Assembly (NCBI GenBank): GCA_014526335.1
Contig: JACTAT010000127.1
Location: forward strand, 172,098-236,097
Length of the DNA: 64,000 nucleotides
Source of the DNA: Chrysaora quinquecirrha
Lineage: Eukaryota; Cnidaria; Scyphozoa; Semaeostomeae; Pelagiidae
Direction: 5' to 3'
Below are positions 1 through 9,724 of this stretch, in pieces. A program made the translations under genes and the position numbers. How positions within the stretch are numbered: the first letter of the stretch is position 1; each line of letters starts with the position of its first letter. Under the pieces are notes generated by a model. The model saw nothing but the letters and a program-made list of their open reading frames with translations. It was not told the origin of the DNA and ran no database searches.

Positions 1-1428
1 GGAAACTCTCCTGGCGGAAATTTTGCCCTGATTCTTATTTCTTGGTATCGGGAGAGACGTCTTTAGTACAGAAGAACGATCCCATTCAGGAGAAATTAGC
101 TTATATCCGCAGCCGAGTTGAACTGCTTATCATACGTGATGTTGCACTTATCTTCATCCAAGAATTTGAATGATAAACTGAACATTTCTCGTCGTTCCTG
201 ATCTTTCCTAGTGTTTTCTGCAGTCAATTCTCGAATGTTGTCCCCTCAGTTTGATCACATGACCAAAATAATTTGTGCGTTCAAGTTGTGCGGCCGAATT
301 CAATAGAACAAAAGAAATTATGACAATAGGTTTCCAGACCAGTCCTCACTTCTATTGACTATGATCTAGCTAGCTTTACTTTTCTATTGGCGCATTTCGA
401 TCCGCATCTTGGTATTAAATACCGCCTTTGTCATTAGTTTCGGACTGTTTCTGACATTAATACCCTGAGGATTGTCAGACGAAAAAAGTCTATAAGTATG
501 TTCAAAGATGATTTAGCTCTTTCTCGCAATTACACACTTTTTCTTTTATAAGAATACCTTAATTTTTGCCGAGCCTCAATTATTCTTAAAATTTTTCGAT
601 TTTGAGCCTAAAAATATTCTTAAATTATTCTTAATTTACAATCTTACCAAGTGGCCTGAAGATCAAGAAAAATAAGTCAAATCTTTGTCATTTACCAGTT
701 TATGATAAAAAAAACCTAATCTACAGATAGTTCCAAGGGGCATTTCACTCAGCAAAAAGGCGTACAAGATTTTCATTAAAACAAAAGGACTTTTAAGGGA
801 ATTTCGAGAAAACAATAGGACTTCCAGCAAAGGTGTACGAGATTTTCAAGGAGTGAATTGCCCCTCGGATAGTTCTATTTCAACTCCGCCAATCTCATTA
901 AACCAATTTATTAATCCAATGTGTATTGTCAAACATACAGTGCAACAATCACACGTTGTGTCTTGAGAAAAACGCAGAGAAATAAAAAAATGTTTTCATG
1001 AAGTTGGAGCCTGGCATTATTCTTAAATAATTCTTAAATTTCAGCGATTTTGAGCCTCGATATTCTTATAGACTGTATTCTTATAAAAAAAGTGTGTATG
1101 AAACTGAGAAGGAGATGAATTAATGAAAATTATGAAAAATGGAGTAGGCAACTTATAACTGACCTTAACCCTCTGATCATGCAATTCGGGCTTCAATCCA
1201 AACCCCTGTGGTACGCCATTCATGCAGAAATCTATTCTTAATGTCTACCACTCATGAAAAACCCATCATTTGAAATACTAACAGCTTTTTTTCGAGAGAC
1301 ACTCCTCAGACCTCTAGAGTATAAAACCTTAAAAAACAGACTTAAAAGCGTCTAAGGCGGAATTTATACCCAAATAAGGATCAACATGCACCAATCAGAA
1401 AGTGGAAAACAGACTTACACCCTTTTAA
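1..1428. other. Intergenic, no gene seen
   Basis: No open frame here looks like a protein and none has splice or finger features. The only recognisable item is a copy of a short dispersed repeat at 387-490, listed separately. Confidence 0.5.
387..490 (+). repeat. Dispersed MITE fragment (family also at 58681-58863 and 60572-60672)
   Basis: The stretch from GGCGCATTTCGATCCGCAT to GACGAAAAAAGTC closely matches 58763-58863 and, more loosely, 60572-60672. Only the right half is present here. The complete palindromic form is seen at 58681-58863. Confidence 0.6.
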
Positions 1429-1690
1429 GGCGGGGTAGTCGAGTTGTTAAAGCGCTCGTCTCGCGATCGTAATGTCGTGGGTTCGAATCTCGTCGGGACC
1501 ACTTTCCACAAGCCTACAGTCAACTCAGCTGTCCATCCTTCCGAGGTCGGCTAATGTATTCCCCCAGGGTATTCGTTCTAGATTATCAGTCTGGGGGCCA
1601 AAGCTGCAGGTCCCCCACCAGCTGTACAACTGCCTCAAATCCCAACCTGCGTAAACAAATAAAAACTGCTTGCTTGCTTGCTTGCTTGCA
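1429..1690 (+). repeat. tRNA-derived SINE with (TTGC)n tail
   Basis: The head resembles a tRNA: an A-box-like TAGTCGAGTTG near 1436 and a B-box GGTTCGAATCT near 1480. The acceptor halves do not pair, so it is not a working tRNA gene. A central domain follows, starting at CAGCTGTCCATCC near 1528, then a short body and a TTGC tail at about 1668-1690. A pol III head, a body and a simple tail are the usual plan of a SINE. Confidence 0.75.
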
Positions 1691-2124
1691 AACCGAATTG
1701 GTAAGTGCGAAAAATCTTTGAAAAGCAAATACCAAAATACAAAAAATTATAATTTATTACCTTATCGGCAATCTCATCAGCTAATTTTTCTCTCAGCGTC
1801 TCCTTTTCTATGATAAAATAACAACAAACAACATTATTATTAAATAACAACCAGGTCTACATCTAACTCAATGCGAAAACTAAGCCATTTCTTACCAATT
1901 TGTTTCTGGCATTTAATACCATGTACATGCATCCTAAATTTTAATGATTTTTCACGGATTTTCCGAATTTTCCTAGGCCGAAGTTACTACCAAAATACTT
2001 GTATTCTACACGACCCAAGAGAAGCAGAACTTATCTAGTTTGGGCCGCTAAATTAAAGTTTAAAAATGCAATAAAACATTGAAAATACAGAAGCAACAAT
2101 AACTACTTAGATAACAATAAAGAA

Positions 2125-2983
2125 ATGGATAATATTATTTCAACGCAATATAAAAAGTCAATAAAGAACAGAATCAAGATGGAAAGACAACAGAGACACA
2201 AGAACAATCTGGATGAGAATAAGCAAAAGATCGTTGATTCGGCCAAGAAAAGAAGTCTTGAGGCATCTCTAGAAACTGGTGCTTCATCGTGGTTATCTGT
2301 TCTCCCGTTAGAAAAAGAAGGCTTTCTTCTTGATAAAAGATCGTTTCGTGATGCCTTTTTACTAAGGTACAATTTACTTTTGCCAAAAGTGTGTCTGTGG
2401 ATCGAATTTTAATGTCGAACATGCTCTTTCTTGCAAGAAAGGGGGATTTGATACTTTAAGACACAATGAGGTTAGAGATTTGACGGCTGAGACATTAAAA
2501 GAAATTTCTCATGACGTTGAATTGGCGCCCATTCTAACACTTTTGAGTGGAGAAATTCTACCACGCCAATCCAATTCAACTGACAACGCAAAAGCAAATA
2601 TTGCTGCTAGGGGGTTTTGGATTAGAGGTCAAAGAGCGTATTTCGACGTGAGGGTTTTCAACCCATTCGCTCCAAGATACTCAAACATATCCTCAAGGTT
2701 GCTCATGAGCGAAATGAAAACGAAAAGAAAATAAAGTATAATGAGCGAATTCTGCAGATAAAACATGGATCTTTTACACCATTGGTGTTCACAACATCTG
2801 GAGGAATGAGTAGGGAATGTGAAACATTTTATGGTAGAGTTGCTGAAATGCTAGCGGAGAAGAGGAGTTTACCAAAAAGCATGGTATCCAATTGGTTACG
2901 AACAAGGATCAGTTTTAGCTTGTTGCGTTCGATGAATGTGTGCTTACGTGGATCTAGATCCTTAAAGAGAAAGGCTGACGTAG
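2125..2983 (+). pseudogene. 3-prime part of a retroelement ORF, frameshifted and cut by the gap
   Basis: Three plus-strand frame segments (2125-2390, about 2388-2690 and about 2690-2983) form one continuous protein-like tract if two frame changes are allowed. Visible motifs are a GASSWLSVLPL block, a Cys-rich CVCG...HALSC patch, YFDVRVFNPFA near 2640-2670, and LAEKRS...NWLR...FSLLRS just before the gap. This combination is, from memory, typical of the C-terminal region of abundant cnidarian retroelement proteins. The FDVRV core could belong to a PD-(D/E)XK-type nuclease fold, which is inference. With two frameshifts and no visible 5-prime part it is a dead copy. Confidence 0.65.
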
Positions 2984-3483
2984 NNNNNNNNNNNNNNNNN
3001 NNNNNNNNNNNNNNNNNNNNNNNNNNNNNNNNNNNNNNNNNNNNNNNNNNNNNNNNNNNNNNNNNNNNNNNNNNNNNNNNNNNNNNNNNNNNNNNNNNNN
3101 NNNNNNNNNNNNNNNNNNNNNNNNNNNNNNNNNNNNNNNNNNNNNNNNNNNNNNNNNNNNNNNNNNNNNNNNNNNNNNNNNNNNNNNNNNNNNNNNNNNN
3201 NNNNNNNNNNNNNNNNNNNNNNNNNNNNNNNNNNNNNNNNNNNNNNNNNNNNNNNNNNNNNNNNNNNNNNNNNNNNNNNNNNNNNNNNNNNNNNNNNNNN
3301 NNNNNNNNNNNNNNNNNNNNNNNNNNNNNNNNNNNNNNNNNNNNNNNNNNNNNNNNNNNNNNNNNNNNNNNNNNNNNNNNNNNNNNNNNNNNNNNNNNNN
3401 NNNNNNNNNNNNNNNNNNNNNNNNNNNNNNNNNNNNNNNNNNNNNNNNNNNNNNNNNNNNNNNNNNNNNNNNNNNNNNNNNNN
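2984..3483. other. Assembly gap (500 N)
   Basis: Exactly 500 N, probably a fixed-size placeholder. The left flank is retroelement. The right flank begins inside DNA duplicated at about 38680, so the gap probably hides repeated sequence. Confidence 0.98.
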
Positions 3484-3957
3484 ACACTACATGGAAGGCA
3501 CCATATCTTCTCATATAAACATTATGAGCATAATATATTACTGTCCCGTAAACCATATGAGATGAAGGCCACAATGTTTGTTAGCTTTCTTACTTATATT
3601 TGTGTGGCACTTCTTCGATCTATGCAGCAATATATTTTTAAGATTTTTACGTTCTTAAATATCGAAGGTGCAATTATCATTGATATAACTATATTATAAT
3701 ATTGGGCATTTACAAGGTAGTGACGTTTTTTGTTTTAAAAATCAAAATAGAAGACAATTAATTTATATTAGTCAAATATATCTCAAAACCAAACAAAGTA
3801 AGCCTCAAGGACATATACATTCATCAATAGATAACTGAGGAAATTGTTAGCAAAAAATTTTTAACAGATATAGCTTCACTGTTGTGAGAATTTATACACG
3901 CGATTACTATACATAGTTGTTTAAACGTGTTCTACAAATTTCAGATGTAAATGATCT
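3484..3957. repeat. Duplicated intergenic spacer of the ZNF cluster
   Basis: From its first base this stretch matches 38680-39130, the spacer between two ZNF terminal exons. A shorter match occurs near 32910 and 35306 (ACACTACATGGA...CACCA...CTTCTCATAT). It shows that the locus to the right is a paralogue of the one at 39-44 kb. No gene is present. Confidence 0.75.
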
Positions 3958-4262
3958 CTATATTTTATGAATTTGTTTATGTCTTTTAAAGTTACTTGAG
4001 TTATTAAACTGCTCCCCACAAATATCACAAATATAGGTTGTCTGCCCTGTATGAATCCACCGATGCCTTTGAAGATTAGAAGACTGAGTAAACCGTTTTT
4101 CATAAATACTACATTGATATGTTCTCTCTCCTGTATGAATTCTTTGATGCATTGCAAAACTACCTGCCTGAGAAAATCGTTTCTCACAAAAATTGCATTG
4201 ATATGGCCTTTCTCGTGTATGAATTCGTTTATGTTTTTCAAGAGTAGACGCGTGAGAAAACC
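3958..4262 (-). pseudogene. Last fingers of a C2H2 ZNF exon (remnant)
   Basis: Reading down from 4262 gives about three and a half fingers: a partial SHASTLEKHKRIH, then CNFCEKRFSQAGSFAMHQ, then CSIYEKRF (second zinc Cys replaced by Tyr), then CDICGEQFNNSSNFKRH, ending in TAG at 3958-3960. The final finger is the standard last finger of this subfamily, as at 33.7, 36.1 and 39.2 kb. The upper breakpoint lies inside a finger at about 4262, beyond which similarity stops. The exon's splice acceptor and most of its fingers are missing, so the locus to the right has 5-prime exons without a full finger exon. Confidence 0.75.
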
Positions 4263-5820
4263 TTGTATTGAACTTGAATATGTAAGATCTGGATTATCAT
4301 GATTGGAATTTCAACAATTTGCTGCTAACAGTAATAGCCTCTTGTGTTGGTTTCAGGTTTAGGCTAGTCTCGATGCAGCAAAATCTGTACATATATCTAA
4401 TGTAGACAATTAAGATAAAATGCTAACATGTGTTGTTTTCTGGTACTTGGAGCTCTTATTTAAAAAACTTTTAAAGAATTCCTATGTTAAAGAATGACAT
4501 TCTGTGGCAAAAAATCCTTGCAAAAATATTTCTTTGGTTTATGTTACTGTGTAGAATTACTTATTAACTAGAAAGTGCAAACACTTTTTCATGCGAGTTT
4601 TTGAACAACATTAAGATTAAGATTATCAACTCGTTAGAAACAGGGTATCATATCACAGAATAAGCAATTGTCTATCAGACAGCTGAGTTGGCTGCAGCTA
4701 GAAGTAACTGGGCTGATAGCAAGTAGTAGTTGGAACTGGTCGATGTCTTGGGAAGCACAGCTGTAGGATAAATTGAAAAACCAATACAGCAACCAAAAAC
4801 AATGCAATATCAATTGTTTCATCATTGCGGAGCAGTTCAGTCCAAAGAGAGAGCAGCTTATTCCACTAGGGATTGACCAATCCACTTGAAAAAAACAAAT
4901 GGCTAAGATATTTTGAAAAAAATAATGAAAAGTGGTACCAGAAGTCAGGAATAGTGGTTCATACATTGGAAGACAAATCTTGGAACAGTTTGTGGAAAAT
5001 TTGGAAGGCACAGCTTCGATGTTATGATCATGTGTTGGCTAAAATTAGACATAAACCATTCACTGATTATATTAATTAAAAGCCAATGAAATTGTGAACA
5101 TTCTTCCACCTAAATAAAGTGCAGAACCAACTTAGTCATTGTGGCTTCGTTAAACTTTGTCATTTGGGTCTGTGGTCACTGTTACCTGGCAATTTAAATC
5201 AAGCATTGCAATACTTTTTCCCCTAAGTGTATATCTTCTTAAATTTCAGCAGTTTTGAATATTTACTGTTAAGAAGCTGCTCAATGATCCAAAATTCCAT
5301 CACCACAAACAATTTACATTTTACCAACTTTCTAACTTCTTCACAAGTGTTCTCCTTCTCAGTACTTCTAAACCAAAATGAGTTGCTGATCTTTGTGTTC
5401 CTTCTAATAATACATCCATTAAAGTTGAGTGTTAGCAATGATCCAGATAGTTGGAGCTGTGAAGCCATCATTACTGTGCTTTCCATAATATGTACAAGAT
5501 CATACTAAATGTTTTCCATGCTGTGTTTCTTCTTATAAGGGTCTCTTCTGAGGCAACAAGAAAAGTTTGCATAGACAATTTAAAGACTTAGACAATGGTC
5601 TATCATTAATATTTAAAACTACAGTTAATCAGTTAATTCATTACCAGGTCCCAGAAATTAGTAACATCAGAAACCAGTGATTTGACTGGCAAATTATCCT
5701 TTATTTTCTTGATGTTTTCAATTACATCACCAATTAGCTAAATTACCAAAATCACCCAAATTTTCTCTTTTTCTTGTGAACATTACATGCTTGCTACACC
5801 AATTAACATTTCATACTCAC
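4263..5820. other. Intron or intergenic DNA; paralogous to 40532 onward from 4897
   Basis: No convincing gene. From about 4897 the sequence runs parallel to 40532-41470, the intron upstream of the 40.46 kb ZNF exon. The stretch 4263-4896 has no counterpart that I found in the window. It replaces the finger exon present in the paralogue. Confidence 0.55.
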
Positions 5821-6060
5821 ACAAGTTATCATCTTCATCAAGATTGCCTGTTGAATTTTCTTTTGAAGATTTGTTGGATTCAGCACCTTCAGAATCATTT
5901 TCATTCCTCTGCACGATTTCAGTATTTTCGCTGCGATAAACATCTGGCTCATCTGGTTCCTCCTTAGCTATTTCTTTGCCATTAAGCCCACAATTTCCTG
6001 AGATAAGAGGATCATCAACTAAGCACTCATTGTGGCTGGACTTTGTACTCTGTTCACAAG
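5821..6060 (-). CDS. Acidic exon (exon 3) of ZNF-family locus A
   Basis: A 240 bp exon bounded by an acceptor (TTTGTTACAG, minus strand) and a GTGAGT donor, starting and ending in phase 1. The 80-residue segment is rich in Ser, Asn, Glu and Asp, with motifs KEEPDEPD, RNENDSEG and NLDEDDNL. The same exon occurs at 41472-41711 with few changes, and shorter relatives occur at 29168-29350. It probably serves as an acidic linker between the N-terminal module and the fingers. It has no known-domain signature that I recognise. In this locus the finger exon that should follow is missing apart from a stump at 3958-4262. Confidence 0.7.
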
Positions 6061-6664
6061 CTGTAACAAAACAAGCAGAAATTCTAAATAACTTCAAAAG
6101 ATGACAGACATAACATTGCTGTAAAATTTTGTAAGTTAAACCAGGATGGCATTAAACTAAGGGTAACACAATTTTTTCCCATAAACACTATCATCGATAA
6201 CAAATGTCTCAAAAACCATAGGTGAAGGCCAACAGGTTCATGCAATGCTCGGGTCTCTTAGATTTTGAGTTTCTTGCAACAAAAAACATCCAAGTTTTTC
6301 ATGTCCTTTAATGTCATGCTATGACATGTAACAGGATGAGCAGATAAAGTCATTTGACAATTACAGGGCTTACAGGTAATACTTTTATAATAATGAAAAT
6401 TTTGGTCTCCTTATTTGTATTCAAACATAACCCCGGATATCCATTGTATTTTTGGGTCTCTAAGTTATCCTCTACTTTTGAATTTCATACAAAATGTATG
6501 CAACACCAATTTATATGGGTTTTCACAAAGAAACCTTAAATTTTCAGACTAATAAGTTGTACAGACATTATCCATTATATCTGCAATGCCCAGGCTTTAG
6601 CCACGGCCCATTAGAGTATCCATTGAAAAACCAAGTGTAAATTAAATGCAACACAAAAACGTAC

Positions 6665-6730
6665 TGTGATACTCATCATCATGATCAGGACTTTCAATTT
6701 TTACAAAAGGCAAGGGCGTCACTGGTAAAC
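6665..6730 (-). CDS. Exon 2 of ZNF-family locus A
   Basis: A 66 bp exon with acceptor CTTTTATTCAG and donor A|GTACGT on the minus strand, phase 1 at both ends. It encodes LPVTPLPFVKIESPDHDDEYH. The FVKIES segment looks like a SUMO-conjugation consensus (V-K-x-E), which is inference. Counterparts are 22240-22299 and 42306-42371. Confidence 0.7.
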
Positions 6731-7155
6731 CTGAATAAAAGAAATATATTTAGATTAATACATTTTTAGATTTGATAATGGCAGGCTTCTCCATGAGTAT
6801 TATAGGTGGTGCGTGGAAGATGGGGTACATCCATATACTTATGCCTGTGCCTTTTCGAAATGGCATTTTACACGCATTATTTTGCATTTTCCATAAGATG
6901 TGTTAGAAAATTCAAATCAAATCAGCAGTTCAAATCAATGTAAACCGAAGGATATTTGAGAGCTTGCTCACAAAATCTTTGAGGCAGCTACTGTTTGAAG
7001 CACAATCTTAATATACAACATATATATGGTAGAAGGAATTATCCTTATCCATACAAATTTATTAGAGTTTCCCCAGTATTACATTTTGCTGGCAAGTAAC
7101 TTTTATTGATGTGATGTTTGAAGTTTGCAGAAATCTGCTGAAATCTTTGTTGACT

Positions 7156-7611
7156 AAGGGGCTGATTATCTGAGAGTTTTCAGCCCGGGCTGGAATTTCA
7201 GCCTGCTTAAACTGGCTGCAAACTCAGCCCTCCTCTCCAGTCAATTCTCTGCAAAATTGATTTTGTGATTACATGAGATAATTTCAGCCCGGGCTGAAAA
7301 CTCAGTCCGGGCTGGAATTCCAGCCCTCCTTCAGCTAGGCGGGCTAGGATTTCCAGCCCGCTTGAACGGGCTGAGATTTCTCATGTAATCGCAAATTTTT
7401 TCCAGCCCGGGCTAGGAACTCTCTTTGTGCAAGCCCAGTTGGACTGTTGTTTTAGTTTTGTGTCAAAATGTGTCAATTTTGATGTCATTTGTCTTAGGTA
7501 TTCGATTTCAGCCCGGCTGGAAATGTTCATATAATTGCACGCCAATTTTAACTTGGCTAACCGAGCTGAGATTCTAGCCCGGGCAGAAAACTATGATATA
7601 ATCAGCCCCTT
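7156..7611. mobile_element. MITE, 14 bp terminal repeats AAGGGGCTGATTAT
   Basis: The ends are perfect inverted repeats (AAGGGGCTGATTAT and ATAATCAGCCCCTT), flanked by ACT on both sides; a TA duplication fits equally well. The interior is full of the palindrome AGCCCGGGCT and has no ORF. The paralogous intron at about 42808 lacks it, which gives an empty site. A second copy at 13021-13475 came with the tandem duplication. Confidence 0.8.
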
Positions 7612-8025
7612 ACTTTGCAGTCAAACTTTTGGCAAGTTTTAATCTATATTTTTTCATGCAGACTGGTAAACTGATGCTTGAAGTGAAAGAAACATATTTT
7701 TTGTACAACATCTCTGACATGTTTGAGATGTATTCATTTAAGAGAGAATGACAAAGAATTGGAGCTGGAATAAAATAGGGAAAATTCTTGTCACAAAGAC
7801 ACAAACCTTTGTCTTGTTTGGAATACTAATAAAACAATGATTTAAAGTTTTCTACAGGATGTCAGTGTTTGTATCCTGAATAATAGAGCTGATTTGAAAT
7901 AGTTTCACACTCTTAGGCCTTGACCTTGACCCTCACCCTGGTGACCTCCCACAGTGACCTGCACTCCATTACTAGCCTTTAATAATAGCAAAACAACAAC
8001 TACAAAGAGCAAAACTACAACTTAC

Positions 8026-8122
8026 CACAGCTTTTCATAAATTCATAATTTGACAAAATATTTCGTCTTCTTTCGCTTTCATAGTCATTTAGCTTGTCTT
8101 TGGTTCTACTAGCTTCCGTCAT
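8026..8122 (-). CDS. First coding exon of ZNF-family locus A
   Basis: ATG at 8122-8120 opens 32 codons plus one base before a G|GTAAG donor. The product MTEASRTKDKLNDYESERRR continues NILSNYEFMKSC. An acceptor GTTCTTAG lies just upstream (exon starts at about 8140), so a non-coding exon probably precedes it. The core YExERRRNxLxNYEFMKSC recurs at 13891, 23369, 23539 and 43930. Joined to exon 2 it gives ...KSCGLPV. It resembles the short charged N-terminal motif (R-x-x-N-I-x-x-N-x-x-F-x-x-S-x-G-L) that I recall from other uncharacterised metazoan proteins. I give no function. Confidence 0.75.
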
Positions 8123-8292
8123 GTTGTTTTCTTGACTAAACTAAGAACGGCCTAGGCAAAAGGAGAGAAATTTTTAGTTCGTTGGAGCATAATTGATAAT
8201 AAGGAACACTTGCTGCCAGTCATTTCGATAAGTGGAATAAATTCAAAAATGGATTGTACTTCAACTAGAAGTTAAAAAGCTGCTTTACATAC

Positions 8293-8520
8293 CCGTACGA
8301 AACTTTGGTACTAAAGGGTAGTGAAACTCTTGCTTTCCTTGGGTTTTTGCTCCGTGTCTGGTGTCTTCGAAAACTTCCGATGCCATGCCAAACCGCCAAG
8401 TACCAAGCAGCAACCAATCAAGTGAACAACAGACCACGTGAAATCGAGCACAGGGCACCGCTTTGGCAGTGTTCCAGTGCACCACACCACAGAGTGACAC
8501 GTGGTGGATAAGCGCACTAC
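8293..8520 (-). promoter_or_regulatory. Probable non-coding 5-prime exon and promoter
   Basis: A minus-strand donor CGG|GTATGTAAAG ends a candidate exon at 8293. The next acceptor is at 8141 and exon 1 follows. Upstream are two CACGTG E-boxes (8435-8440 and 8498-8503) and a CCAAT. The segment is conserved at 14160-14387 and 49206-49430, and a diverged form sits at 23753-23900, in each case next to or upstream of a family first exon. A 69-codon upstream ORF (ATG at 8500) stops at the first codon across the splice junction. The transcription start is not determined. Confidence 0.45.
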
Positions 8521-9724
8521 TGTTTCTGTGTTGGGTTACTGTACTAGAGGTGGTTGTGTTTTTTGCTTAAATATGAAGGGTAAGCACTAGCAGATGCACA
8601 ACTGTTGTGAAGAACTACAGCAAGTAAAAAACCCACTCTAGCAGTGTGTATCCACAACAACAAAGCATAAAATACCACCACAGTACTGCTGGCTGATGTT
8701 CTGTAGCATTCTCATCACATCCACACATTTCATCCTTATTCAATCTGGAGCAGCGCTGCCAGTGCCAGCGAATCGCGATTCACTTCTGCAGTAAAATGCC
8801 AAGCCGGGCTGTCGCGCACATACGATGAAATTTTTTGTTTCCTTATATGCCTATGAAGGGAGGCTTCAATGAAATCTTCAAATCATTCGCTATGTGGCCA
8901 TACTACCGTGTTATACTGAAAATGCCAGGCAAAACAAGGAATGCATGCAGAAAAATGTTCATAAACTACTTGAAGTCTACCTACCTACGAGACAGTTGAA
9001 AAGATTACCTTTAGCCAAAAACAAATAAACTGACAAACTAGCAACAGCAATTAACGAGTATATCATTATACTAGCACATAGGTGCATTTTAATACATGAT
9101 ATGGCACATTCCTGCTCTTTAGTAGGTCCATTTGTACGATAGCATCTGCAGGTTAGGCTCGATGTGGCACAATCCCGCCTGCCCTCCACTTTCCATCCGA
9201 TTCTGCCTGATGCGGCACATTTTTATTTTACATTATGTCACACATTCCCATCTCCTTCGAAGTAGGACCATGTCTGCGATAGCATCTACAGGTTTGGCTT
9301 GATTTGGTACATTCCAATCTGCCTTTCCACACTGTGTTCCTTGATGAAGCACACTGCCGTTTTACAAGATTTCCCAGCTCCATGTTCACTTTATTACCTA
9401 CAGGTTTAGCTTCCCAGTGTCCATAATTCTAAGCCATGTGGGTGACATGTGCCACCTAAAGCCCGCATCTGTTTCAAGACGGGGAAAATAAGTTTTTGGG
9501 AGTCCCAAGAAAGTTCCTTAGGTTTTCTGGTCAATTTTGCCACAGATAATTCTGCGACCCATGATGTATTTTTGTCTCATACTCATATAGACTCGATTAC
9601 AGCTAATGACAATGGAGATGAAGGTTAAATTGAAAGCAGACAAAAATCTTCAACAACACTCGGCTACCAGTGACAGCAAATAGCATAATATATTCTCCAA
9701 TCATACTTTCTACATGTAATACTT
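8521..9724. other. Spacer or 3-prime untranslated DNA below the finger exon, with a 140 bp duplication
   Basis: No gene. Two diverged copies of a unit of about 140 bp (about 9088-9225 and 9226-9360) share GATAGCATCT(G/A)CAGGTT and TGGCACATTCC. The same arrangement recurs at 14957-15230 and 50120-50400, so it predates the older duplication. Confidence 0.5.

Noticed and set aside
1429..1502. tRNA gene
   Set aside because: A- and B-box-like text is present, but the acceptor stems do not pair and a SINE body with a TTGC tail follows.
2782..3699. ORF spanning the first gap
   Set aside because: The frame is held open only by N. Left is retroelement and right is ZNF-cluster spacer.
4634..5011. 125-residue Cys/Leu-rich minus-strand ORF
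   Set aside because: It crosses into intron DNA shared with 40.5 kb, where the frame is not conserved, and it has no splice or family support.
8305..8517. Conserved small protein in the promoter block
   Set aside because: Identity between 8.3 and 14.2 kb only reflects the recent duplication. The 49 kb copy has indels and a different frame. It is better read as a 5-prime untranslated exon.
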